Positions 43,801-51,612 of a stretch of 64,000 nucleotides of DNA are shown here, piece after piece. Source of the DNA: Pseudovibrio ascidiaceicola (GTDB taxonomy: Bacteria > Pseudomonadota > Alphaproteobacteria > Rhizobiales > Stappiaceae). The position numbers and the translations under genes were made by a program. A model generated the notes under the pieces. It saw nothing but the letters and a program-made list of their open reading frames with translations, had not been told where the DNA came from and ran no database searches. How positions within the stretch are numbered: position 1 is the first letter of the stretch; each line of letters opens with the position of its first letter. The stretch is taken from the NCBI RefSeq assembly GCF_900114245.1, contig NZ_FOSK01000010.1, positions 124,001 through 188,000 of the forward strand. The letters are read 5' to 3'.

Positions 43801-45201
43801 CTAGTAGATGGTCAGTTTCTTTGCTTCTTCGCGCAGCTCATCTCGAAATTGTGGGGCGGCGAGTTCAATGAGGGCGTGGGCGCGTTCTGAGGTGGACATG
43901 CCAAACAGATTGGCGCAGCCGTACTCTGTGGCCACATAGCTGACGTCATTGCGCGGGGTTGTGACGATGTTTTGCAGGCGTGGGACTATCTTGGAAATGC
44001 TGCCATTCTTCGCGGTGGAATGGGCTGCCAGCACGGCAATGCCTTCTTTGGAGCGGAACGCGCCGCGGACGAAGTCCAGCTGCCCACCGCTGCCGGAAAT
44101 CTGGCGCCAGTTGATGGATTCTGAGGCCACTTGTCCGAAGAGATCAATCTCCACGAAGGAGTTCACAGAGACCATGCGATCATTTTGGGCGATGATGTGT
44201 GGGTTGTTGACGTAGTGGGCTGGATGGCACGCCATGGTGGGGTTGTTGTCGAGAAATGCGTAGTAGTCGTGATTGGAGAACAGCGCGATGTTAAAAACTG
44301 TGTGCCCGACATTGAGCTGTTTATACCGGTTGGATACGTTACCGGCCTGTATCAACTCGAACAGCGTATCTCCCAGCATTTCAGTGTGAATGCCAAGGTC
44401 AGACTTTGTTTTCAGACGCTTGCCAACTTCATTTGGGACGCCGCCAATGCCCAGTTGAATGCAGGCGTGGTCTGGCACCAGCTCAGCCACAAACTCTGCG
44501 ATCTTATGATCTTCAGGACTTGGCACTTTTTTCGGCAAGACCATAAGGTCACTGTTGTGCTCAATGAGGGCTGAGACCTGAGAGATGTGTACCAGCCCAG
44601 ACCCAAAAGTGCGCGGCATATGTTGATTGGCTTCAATGATGATCTGACCGGCTTCAAATGCGAGGGGGATAGACATGCTGCCATCCACGCCAAAGCTGAA
44701 ATAGCCGTGCTCGTCCATGGGAGAGACCTGAAACAGGTGTACATTGGGCTTGCCATGGCGGGCGAAAACACCTCTTGCATACAGACTAAAATGCTCTGGC
44801 AAATAGTGCGGAATGATCAGATCCGGATGGCTCTGCCTCAACTCCTTAGCGCGATCCGCAAGATGACGAAAACTTCCGCCTAAGAAAGGGCAGAGCAGTT
44901 TGATTTGCTTGAGCACATCGACATTTGAAAACTGATCGACAATCTCTTTACGTGAGCGGAGCAGGTAAACATCTGGTGTGTCACGGAAGTATCCGGCAGC
45001 AGCGGCTTCGCAGAAGGCACGCGTAAGGCGAGGAGGGGTTCCGCAATAACACCCGAAGGTGATCAGCTTTGTATCTCTTGCAAGCGTTTTGATGGCCTCA
45101 TCAGCGCTCGTTAGTTTCTGCTTATACAGCTGATCGTAGTTTTCTGCAGGCATGCGATTTCCGGAGTTCATCGACAAAGGGGTAAGGTTGACCCTATCCA
45201 T
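43801..45201 (-). CDS. Acetyl-CoA hydrolase/transferase family CoA-transferase (RipA/Cat2-like)
   Basis: This protein of up to 466 residues belongs to the family of 4-hydroxybutyrate, succinyl-CoA:acetate and itaconate CoA-transferases. Useful marks are KLTSADEAIKTLARD at the N-terminus, HVSQ-type HISQVSALIEHNSDL, GIGGVPNEVGKRL and, near residue 410, YVATEYGCANLFGMS, which should include the active-site glutamate region. The start is uncertain: ATG at 45201, 45171 and 45153 are all in frame, and 45153 has GGA about eight bases upstream. In Yersinia a related transferase (RipA) activates itaconate, with a MaoC hydratase and a CitE lyase beside it, as here. Succinyl-CoA as donor is inference. 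Confidence 0.82.
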   Translation of the reverse strand: MDRVNLTPLSMNSGNRMPAENYDQLYKQKLTSADEAIKTLARDTKLITFGCYCGTPPRLTRAFCEAAAAGYFRDTPDVYLLRSRKEIVDQFSNVDVLKQIKLLCPFLGGSFRHLADRAKELRQSHPDLIIPHYLPEHFSLYARGVFARHGKPNVHLFQVSPMDEHGYFSFGVDGSMSIPLAFEAGQIIIEANQHMPRTFGSGLVHISQVSALIEHNSDLMVLPKKVPSPEDHKIAEFVAELVPDHACIQLGIGGVPNEVGKRLKTKSDLGIHTEMLGDTLFELIQAGNVSNRYKQLNVGHTVFNIALFSNHDYYAFLDNNPTMACHPAHYVNNPHIIAQNDRMVSVNSFVEIDLFGQVASESINWRQISGSGGQLDFVRGAFRSKEGIAVLAAHSTAKNGSISKIVPRLQNIVTTPRNDVSYVATEYGCANLFGMSTSERAHALIELAAPQFRDELREEAKKLTIY

Positions 45202-45273
45202 TTTCAGGAAATTAATTGTTACTGATCTACATTCTGCCTGAGCGGCATCAATGGATTAAGTTGGAGTTCCGGT

Positions 45274-46119
45274 GTGAAGAGCCTGTTATTCTTACCTGCA
45301 GATAAAGCACATCTTTTCCCGAAGGCGACGGCATCGGGAGCAGGGTGTGTGGTGCTTGATCTTGAAGACGGTGTTTGTGAAAAGCAAAAGTCTGCAGCGC
45401 GTGATTTGTTGCGTGGTCTGCAAGATGAGTTGCGTGAACATGAGACTTGTGAAATTGGTGTTCGCATCTCATCTTTGAGCACGCCAAGCGGGTTGGAGGA
45501 TGTGCTGTGTCTGTTGGAACTGGCGCATTTGCCAGACTGGATTTTTCTACCCAAATGTGAGAGCCCGCGAGACCTGGAGCAACTGGATCATCTCCTTCGC
45601 GCACATCCTGGCAAAGAGATGGTACGGATTTGCGCATTGTTGGAAACGCCAGCCGGACTGTCCAATGCTGAAGCGATTGCCTCAACCCATGCACCGCTTC
45701 ATGCACTGGCTTTTGGGTATGCGGACTATACGGCAGAGACGGGCGGTACTATGGGCTGGAACAGTCTTGTATGGCCACGTGGACAGCTGCTGAATGCAGC
45801 CGTGCAGAACCATCTTTGGGCCATTGATGGTGTGTTTCTGGATTTCAATGATCCTGAAGGACTTGAGGATGAAGCCCGCAATGCGCGAGATATGGGATAT
45901 AACGGCAAGTTTGCCATTCATCCTTCTCAAGTCAGCGTTGTCAATTCGTGCTTTGAACCCAGTGATGAGGAAGTTCAGTGGGCCTTGAATGTGCTTGAAA
46001 AGCAAAAGGATACGGCAGGACAAGGCGCTTTTGTTGTTGATGGCAAGATGGTCGATGCTCCTGTGATCCTACGCGCGAGACGTTTGCTTGGTCTGAGTGA
46101 TGGTGATGATCATCCGTAA
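45274..46119 (+). CDS. CitE-like lyase (citramalyl-/methylmalyl-CoA lyase candidate)
   Basis: This 281-residue HpcH/HpaI-family protein has LLFLPADKAHLFPKAT at the N-terminus, LDLEDGVCEKQKSAAR, CALLETPAGLSNAEAIA with the metal-binding glutamate, AFGYADYTAETGG, and KFAIHPSQVSVVN near the end. CitE-like lyases of this size cleave citramalyl-CoA to acetyl-CoA and pyruvate or similar. The start is GTG: TTGGAG lies seven bases upstream at 45261-45266 and no ATG is available. It is divergent from the CoA-transferase with 72 bases between, so a shared promoter region is expected. Confidence 0.85.
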   Translation: MKSLLFLPADKAHLFPKATASGAGCVVLDLEDGVCEKQKSAARDLLRGLQDELREHETCEIGVRISSLSTPSGLEDVLCLLELAHLPDWIFLPKCESPRDLEQLDHLLRAHPGKEMVRICALLETPAGLSNAEAIASTHAPLHALAFGYADYTAETGGTMGWNSLVWPRGQLLNAAVQNHLWAIDGVFLDFNDPEGLEDEARNARDMGYNGKFAIHPSQVSVVNSCFEPSDEEVQWALNVLEKQKDTAGQGAFVVDGKMVDAPVILRARRLLGLSDGDDHP

Positions 46120-46141
46120 GTATTTATATAATTGAATACTT
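46118..46141. repeat. Short AT-rich palindrome after the CitE-like gene
   Basis: AAGTATT (46118-46124) and AATACTT (46135-46141) form an inverted repeat with a ten-base AT-rich spacer, starting at the last codon of the lyase gene. It could be an operator or a weak transcript end. A similar half-site, AATACTT, recurs in the MarR palindrome at 48215. Confidence 0.4.
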
Positions 46142-46626
46142 ATATGGTTTATGCTATAATGTGATAATGATAAGTAATTCCATAATCTACCTTATGCATA
46201 AGTTTGATTTTTACTTGTTATTACTGTGTGAGATCAATCATTCTGTGCAGTGTAAGGAGTAGGGGGGAGTGGCAGGTCTTCGCTAGACTCACGAGAGTGA
46301 AATGATCTCAGGTGAATGTGCTGAAATGCTACGTAGTAAGCCTAAGTTGATGAATATGTTTCACTTTGCGGAAATGTATGTCCTTGAATACACCTGATTT
46401 TAGTCTTCGGGTTTTGTATTAAAGAACAAGCCTTTTTAACTTTGAATGACTGGTGAGTAACGCTGTTAACCGCGCTGGCATCCTTGAAATATCATCTCTT
46501 TTATACTTAGCAGGAGGTTTGTTAGGCTCGGGTTGAATGCTGGTGCTGCATACCTGCATTTGCAAAATTTAGCTTTCCCTGTATGCATCTGGGCCACTAC
46601 GGCCCGAACAGGTCAAGGAGCCCGTC
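46120..46626. other. 507-base AT-rich intergenic region
   Basis: No gene is visible. It holds the palindrome above, the left copy of a 20-bp inverted repeat (46178-46197) and, at its end, the ribosome site AAGGAG of the alcohol dehydrogenase. It is clearly richer in A and T than its surroundings. I could not find a full regulatory site or RNA gene in the remainder. Confidence 0.6.
46178..46197 (+). repeat. 20-bp inverted repeat, left copy
   Basis: TTCCATAATCTACCTTATGC is the exact reverse complement of 49312-49331. The pair encloses the alcohol dehydrogenase, MarR and short-chain dehydrogenase genes. No transposase is present between or beside the copies. Confidence 0.7.
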
Positions 46627-47643
46627 ATGTCTATGATGAGAGCGGCCGTTGTGCGCGAGTTTGGTGCACCGTTGGACGTGTGTGAAGTTGAAAAGCCTAC
46701 AGTAAATGATGACAGTGTTCTGGTGAAAATTGAGGCCACTGGCGTGTGTCACACTGACCTTCACGCTGTTGAAGGTGACTGGCCAGTCAAGCCGACGCCA
46801 GCCTTTATTCCGGGCCATGAAGGCGTGGGAATTGTGGTTGAGAAAGGCCGGAATGTCACTTCGGTGAAAGAGGGGGATCGTGTTGGAATTCCCTGGCTTC
46901 ACACCGCTTGCCGCTGCTGTCGTCACTGTGTTGATGGCTGGGAAACTTTATGTGAAAGCCAGCAAAACACTGGTTACAGCGTCAATGGCAGCTTTGCAGA
47001 ATACGCTTTGGCAGACCCGAATTTTGTCGCTCATTTGCCGAAAGAACTTGAATTTGCACCAGCAGCACCAATCCTGTGCGCGGGCGTGACTGTATATAAG
47101 GGACTGAAGGAAACTGAGACAAAACCGGGGCAAACGGTTGTGATTTCCGGTATTGGCGGTTTGGGGCATCTGGCTGTTCAATACGCCAAGGCCATGGGCT
47201 TACATGTGATTGCGGTTGATATTGCAGAGGACAAACTGGAGCTTGCAAAATCACTTGGCGCGGATATGACGCTCAATGCATTCAAGTGCGATCCAGTGGC
47301 TGAAGTGCAAGCTGGCGGCGGTGCTGAGGGCGTGTTGGTCACGGCAGTGGCTGGCAAGAGCTTCCAGCAAGGTGTTGGTATGTTGGCACGCGGCGGCACT
47401 ATGAGCCTTGTTGGTTTGCCTCCTGAGGATTTCCCACTCAACATCTTTGATATGGTGCTCAACCGCAAAACCTTACGCGGTTCCATTGTGGGCACGCGAA
47501 ATGATCTGCGAGAGTCCTTGGAGTTTGCTGGTGAAGGCCAGGTCGCTGCGCATTACACCACAGAGCCGCTCGATAATGTGAATGACATCTTTGACCGTAT
47601 GCGCAATGGCAAGATTGAAGGCCGGATCGTGATGGACTTTTAG
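46627..47643 (+). CDS. Zinc-dependent alcohol dehydrogenase (AdhP-like)
   Basis: This 338-residue NAD-dependent alcohol dehydrogenase has catalytic zinc ligands in GVCHTDLHAVEGDW and FIPGHEGVGIV, the structural-zinc cysteines in CRCCRHCVDGWETLC, and the Rossmann motif VVISGIGGLGHLAVQYAKAM. It should interconvert a primary alcohol and its aldehyde. AAGGAG precedes the ATG. It is followed by the convergent MarR gene, whose partner SDR gene lies beyond; whether the MarR protein also controls this gene is unknown. The upstream 507 bases are AT-rich. Confidence 0.94.
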   Translation: MSMMRAAVVREFGAPLDVCEVEKPTVNDDSVLVKIEATGVCHTDLHAVEGDWPVKPTPAFIPGHEGVGIVVEKGRNVTSVKEGDRVGIPWLHTACRCCRHCVDGWETLCESQQNTGYSVNGSFAEYALADPNFVAHLPKELEFAPAAPILCAGVTVYKGLKETETKPGQTVVISGIGGLGHLAVQYAKAMGLHVIAVDIAEDKLELAKSLGADMTLNAFKCDPVAEVQAGGGAEGVLVTAVAGKSFQQGVGMLARGGTMSLVGLPPEDFPLNIFDMVLNRKTLRGSIVGTRNDLRESLEFAGEGQVAAHYTTEPLDNVNDIFDRMRNGKIEGRIVMDF

Positions 47644-47726
47644 AGCCTGAAAATGCTTTGGTTCCGCAGACTGTGCATAGGAGTCTGCGGCATTTGTGTA
47701 TTTGGGTGGTGGTGCATTCAATGAGT

Positions 47727-48194
47727 TCAAGCCTCGTCAATATGCTCATCAAGTTTCTTGAGTAAACGTGTCATCTCGGCGCATTCGTCCTCAGAATACA
47801 CTTTGGTCAGAAGCGGATAGGCGACATTTGCCATGGCGTTAAGAGCGGTCGTGAGCTTGCTTTCACCTTCCTGCGTAATGTTGATCAGGATAACCCGTTT
47901 ATCCGTTTCTGATCTATGACGCGTGACGAGGCCCTGTTTCTCCAGTCGGCCAATGATCTTCGTTGCGCCACCTTCGGTGAACATCAGGGCACTGGAAATA
48001 TCACTCATTCGCACTTCACCTCCTGACTGCTGGACGCGTCCAAGAAGCTCTTTTTCTGACAAGGTCAGATCACATGCCTCTGTCACTGCCGCTTGTAGCT
48101 TCTGCCTAAGGCGAGCGGCTTGCAGTAACAGCAGATGCGCTGTCTGAATGGTTGCCTTTTGGGACTCTGGGGCGAAATTAAACTGAGTCATCAC
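47727..48194 (-). CDS. MarR-family transcriptional regulator
   Basis: This 155-residue winged-helix regulator has the MarR fold: a dimerisation helix at the N-terminus (HLLLLQAARLRQKLQAAV), the recognition part VRMSDISSALMFTEGGATK, then the wing GLVTRHRSETDKRVILINIT, followed by a C-terminal dimer helix. MarR proteins usually repress their own gene and a divergent neighbour and are relieved by small aromatic or oxidising ligands. A strong 35-base palindrome lies 20 bases upstream, between this gene and the SDR gene. Confidence 0.92.
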   Translation of the reverse strand: MMTQFNFAPESQKATIQTAHLLLLQAARLRQKLQAAVTEACDLTLSEKELLGRVQQSGGEVRMSDISSALMFTEGGATKIIGRLEKQGLVTRHRSETDKRVILINITQEGESKLTTALNAMANVAYPLLTKVYSEDECAEMTRLLKKLDEHIDEA

Positions 48195-48214
48195 ATATCC
48201 GAGGTGTTACAAAC

Positions 48215-48249
48215 AATACTTGACTGGATTAGTAATCTAGTCAAGTATT
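48215..48249. promoter_or_regulatory. Putative MarR operator, near-perfect palindrome
   Basis: AATACTTGACT (48215-48225) is mirrored exactly by AGTCAAGTATT (48239-48249) around a 13-base centre that is itself partly symmetrical. Each arm includes TTGACT on its own strand, a -35 hexamer, so a bound dimer would block both divergent promoters. It sits between marR and the SDR gene, so autoregulation and control of the SDR are likely. Confidence 0.75.
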
Positions 48250-48291
48250 ATGGTCGATCGATCTTGACCGACTGTAAACAAGGATAAAAAA

Positions 48292-49194
48292 GTGTCCATA
48301 GGCCTCACCCCATCTAAACCTCCAAAATCCAGTATTTTGCGCCTTTTACGGTGTATGTTTCGTCAGGGGGCGAGAACCCGTATTTGTCCTCCCGGACCAC
48401 GACTTGACGGAAAAACTGTTCTGATAACAGGCGGATCAGCGGGTGTGGGCGAGTATGTTTCCCGAGGATTGATTGCGCGGGGGGCCAAGGTTGTGTCTCT
48501 GTCCCGCGGCATTTCTCAGGGTAAGGGAGGGATTGCTGATCTCCGGCAAGTTAAATGCGATCTATCTTGCTTGCAGTCTGTGGCGGATGCGGTTGGCAAA
48601 GTGGGTGATCAGAAAATTGATATATTGATCTGTAACTCAGGTGTTTTGCTGCACGACCATGAAATGGCTTCTGACGAGGTTGAAATGACCTTTGCTGTCA
48701 ATGTTTTAGGCCATCATCTGTTGTATCGACTCTTGATAGAGCAAGGCAAATTTGCGGAGGATGCACGCATTGTGATGACATCGGGAGATGCCTATGTCAT
48801 GGCTCAAACCTGTGATGTGAATCCGTTGAACTACTCAAGCAACCGGGTTTATGGCGGGAGCAAACTGGGCAATTTGTGGCAGATGCGGGAGCTCGCGATA
48901 CGCTATCCGGCTCTCAAGAGCTATGCTATTCACCCCGGGGTTATTTTGAGCGGTTTTGGTGGGTTTGCTGAGCAAGGCGGGCTTAGAAGCTGGTTGGCCA
49001 AAAGACTGCTGATATCGGAAGAACTCGGGGCACAAGCTGCGCTTATTGCGGCGACGCAAGATGTTCCTAGCGGAACCTATTGGCACAACGTCTGGGGAGT
49101 TATGGATTTGCCTGAAGATGATGCTGGTATGGATCGGCAGAAATCGGGGGCTCTTTGGGATCAGCTCGAATTGCTTTCTGCGGCTTACCTTTGA
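48292..49194 (+). CDS. Short-chain dehydrogenase/reductase
   Basis: This 300-residue SDR protein has an extra N-terminal segment of about 40 residues before the cofactor motif TGGSAGVGEYVSRGL. The active site is recognisable: VMTSGDAY with the serine and YGGSKLGN with tyrosine and lysine (Y-x3-K). The usual NNAG reads CNSGV. It resembles the RDH/WWOX branch of the family (retinol dehydrogenase-like), so the cofactor may be NADP. The start is GTG at 48292; AAGGA lies seven bases upstream. It diverges from marR across the palindrome and is probably repressed by MarR. Confidence 0.87.
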   Translation: MSIGLTPSKPPKSSILRLLRCMFRQGARTRICPPGPRLDGKTVLITGGSAGVGEYVSRGLIARGAKVVSLSRGISQGKGGIADLRQVKCDLSCLQSVADAVGKVGDQKIDILICNSGVLLHDHEMASDEVEMTFAVNVLGHHLLYRLLIEQGKFAEDARIVMTSGDAYVMAQTCDVNPLNYSSNRVYGGSKLGNLWQMRELAIRYPALKSYAIHPGVILSGFGGFAEQGGLRSWLAKRLLISEELGAQAALIAATQDVPSGTYWHNVWGVMDLPEDDAGMDRQKSGALWDQLELLSAAYL

Positions 49195-49311
49195 GCTTTG
49201 ATCGTTTGAAAGATGTACCAGGATTATGACAATATCGCAGATGTTGAAATCGCACATTTTGGAGGCGTGAAGCTACCTTTGTCCTTCGTACGGGCCGTAT
49301 ATGCCAAATAC

Positions 49312-49331
49312 GCATAAGGTAGATTATGGAA
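49312..49331 (-). repeat. 20-bp inverted repeat, right copy
   Basis: GCATAAGGTAGATTATGGAA, reverse complement of 46178-46197, lies between the SDR stop and the wecB stop. The flanking bases also agree in part (an A-T-rich left flank) beyond the exact 20. Confidence 0.7.
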
Positions 49332-49357
49332 CTAAAACGTAAAAGGTCAGTTTGAGC

Positions 49358-50503
49358 TTAGTGTGTTGAGTTTATGTGGGTTTCGACAGCGGTTGCAATG
49401 CGTTGTGATGCGTGGCCGTCACCGAACGGATTTTTGCGATCGATCTTTGTGTGTTTGCCTTTCAGGATGTGCGCGGCTTCATCCGTGATGGTTTGCTCAC
49501 ATGTGCCAACGAGTTTTGCAAGTCCGCTTTCCAGTGCCTCGGGCCGCTCTGTGGTCTTACGCAGGATCAGTAGCGGTGTTCCAAACTCCGGTGCTTCTTC
49601 CTGAATGCCACCGCTGTCTGTGAGGATCAGGTCTGCGTCACGTTCCAATGCGATGAGCGCTTCATATGACAGCGGCGTGACCAGATGTACACGTGGCACA
49701 TTTTTGAGCACGGACTCGACCATGTCTTTGACAACCGGATTTGGATGGACCGGCAATACGACCTGCAGATCCTCATGGGCTTTTGTGATGTGTTTTATGG
49801 CCTGACAAATGTGGCGCATGGGATCGCCCCAGTTTTCACGTCGGTGTGTGGTTACCAGCGCCAAACGTTTTTGCGGCCCCAGAACGTTCCTGAGTTCATC
49901 CAGCTCACGGGCTGGTTTGATCTTGCGTGACAGATGGCGCACGGCATCGACTACCGTGTTTCCCGTAGTGAGTATTTTCTCGTCACTTAAGCCTTCGCGC
50001 AGCAAGTTGTCTCTGGCGATGGATGTTGGTGCGAACAGTTTATGACACAGTTGGTCTGCCAGCCTGCGATTGGCTTCTTCTGGGAATGGATCACTCAGTT
50101 CGCCGCTGCGCAAGCCGGCTTCCACATGGCCAACGGGCACTGCGCTGTAAAAACTTGCCAGTGCGCCAGCGAACCCTGTTGTGGTGTCGCCATGAACCAG
50201 CGTGTATTTGGGATGGTGCACGGCCATATAGGCATTGATGCCTTTGAGTAGTTCTCCTGCCTGATCAGCCAGTTTGTGGCTTGTACTCGAAATGTCGAGC
50301 CAATTGATCTGGTGAATGTCGAAGGATTCAAGTGCGTTAGATGCGATTTCGCGGTGCTGGCCTGTCATCAGTACATGGGCGTGCAGCCCTGGACAGTTTG
50401 CGATTGCAGAGATGACCGGCGCCATTTTGATGGCTTCGGGACGAGTGCCGATGATGCACAGCACTTTGTCCGGGCCTGCTCCGATGATCTCTGGTTCTTT
50501 CAT
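49358..50503 (-). CDS. wecB: UDP-N-acetylglucosamine 2-epimerase (non-hydrolysing)
   Basis: WecB converts UDP-GlcNAc to UDP-ManNAc for surface polysaccharides. The 381-residue protein has CIIGTRPEAIKMAPVISAI, VHGDTTTGFAGALASFY, PVGHVEAGLRSGELSDPFPEE, TTHRRENWG and TDSGGIQEEAPEFG, all highly conserved. It is the last gene of an operon with nfrB-like, nfrA-like and DUF4434 genes; the DUF4434 stop is 23 bases before its ATG. In E. coli, WecB supplies UDP-ManNAc to the Nfr polysaccharide pathway, so a dedicated copy here fits that role. No wecC (ManNAcA dehydrogenase) is nearby. Confidence 0.95.
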   Translation of the reverse strand: MKEPEIIGAGPDKVLCIIGTRPEAIKMAPVISAIANCPGLHAHVLMTGQHREIASNALESFDIHQINWLDISSTSHKLADQAGELLKGINAYMAVHHPKYTLVHGDTTTGFAGALASFYSAVPVGHVEAGLRSGELSDPFPEEANRRLADQLCHKLFAPTSIARDNLLREGLSDEKILTTGNTVVDAVRHLSRKIKPARELDELRNVLGPQKRLALVTTHRRENWGDPMRHICQAIKHITKAHEDLQVVLPVHPNPVVKDMVESVLKNVPRVHLVTPLSYEALIALERDADLILTDSGGIQEEAPEFGTPLLILRKTTERPEALESGLAKLVGTCEQTITDEAAHILKGKHTKIDRKNPFGDGHASQRIATAVETHINSTH

Positions 50504-50526
50504 CTTATGCGCTACGGTCCTTGTGA

Positions 50527-51612
50527 TTATTCGGCAGCTTCTGCATTCGCCAATGTGCTTGCACCGCAGACATGAGCGTTCTGTGTAAGGAACTCTTTGA
50601 TCTCGCGACTGTGTTTGTTGTCGAACTTCAGGATGTGACTGGATAATGAGAACAAGGCCAAAGGCTGTGTGGGCGAAAAACTTGCGTTCTTCAAACGGCT
50701 TTTCATTGTGCCGAGCGTGGTTGGGATTGTGCTGAAATCTGGTGTTCTCGGGTCAATCTCGAAGATTTCCACCACCGGGATAACCGTATGATCTTGCGTG
50801 CTAAAGGCTGCGCTGATGGCGCGTTGCAAGTTGCGGCTGGAATAAGGTTCCATAAGCTTGGCCCCTAATCCATCCTGCAGCAGCAGAATGTCCATGGACG
50901 ACTTTGCCATGAGCTTGTTCCAATGAGCGGCCAGCTTTCGCGGAATGGTTTTCAAATCAGTGTATCCAGAGATGGCAACAGGCCCCGGGAGGATGCGGTT
51001 CAAGATTGCGCGGGTTTGTTTTGTGTACCCGGTGACGAGCTTTCTGAGCTTGCTATCCAACAGCAGATTGCCGTCAATTTCATCTGGTATATACCAGCCC
51101 GCAAATACCTCAGTGGGATGTGCGGTGTAGCTGATCTGAGCCTTTATGGCCGCGGCGAGCTTTTCGGTCTCTGCTAAGCGATTGTCCAGATAGGTCTGGC
51201 CATCCTTTTGCAGCTTCTCCATGAAGGATGGATCATATCTGAGGCCGAACCAGAGTTTGGCTCCAGCTTCATCCGCGCCCATGATTGCGGCTTCGAGCCA
51301 CATAGGCAGCTTGATTTCGTCCTGAAGATCGCTTCCCCAAACAGTCCACTGGAGGATGGCTTCGTTTATGCCAAGTCGTTGATGTGAAAGGAGTTCGCTG
51401 CGCCATAATCTAGGGTTAGGAAAATATTCATCGCCCCAAGGCTGTATGAAGCTCATATGTATAGGAATACATTCCTTAGTGCCGGAATCCTGCCGCGCAT
51501 AGGCTTTTAAGATCAACATGAATGTGATGAGAGCGAGGCAAAACACTCCAAAAAAGAAGCGTTTAAAAGTTTGCTTGAAGCCCAAGAAGCACTCGGCTGG
51601 TCTCACTGTCAT
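50527..51612 (-). CDS. DUF4434-like exported protein of the Nfr-type operon
   Basis: This 361-residue protein has a hydrophobic N-terminal segment (FFFGVFCLALITFMLILKA) that should be a signal peptide or anchor. The mature part fits DUF4434, a TIM-barrel glycosidase-like domain: LGINEAILQWTVWGSD, KLWFGLRYDPSFM, and FAGWYIPDEIDGN, where conserved acids may be catalytic. It occupies the place of YbcH in the E. coli nfr operon. A role in processing or modifying the polymer in the periplasm is inferred. The 51612 start overlaps nfrA by 50 bases; a later start is possible but no better site is seen. Confidence 0.72.
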   Translation of the reverse strand: MTVRPAECFLGFKQTFKRFFFGVFCLALITFMLILKAYARQDSGTKECIPIHMSFIQPWGDEYFPNPRLWRSELLSHQRLGINEAILQWTVWGSDLQDEIKLPMWLEAAIMGADEAGAKLWFGLRYDPSFMEKLQKDGQTYLDNRLAETEKLAAAIKAQISYTAHPTEVFAGWYIPDEIDGNLLLDSKLRKLVTGYTKQTRAILNRILPGPVAISGYTDLKTIPRKLAAHWNKLMAKSSMDILLLQDGLGAKLMEPYSSRNLQRAISAAFSTQDHTVIPVVEIFEIDPRTPDFSTIPTTLGTMKSRLKNASFSPTQPLALFSLSSHILKFDNKHSREIKEFLTQNAHVCGASTLANAEAAE

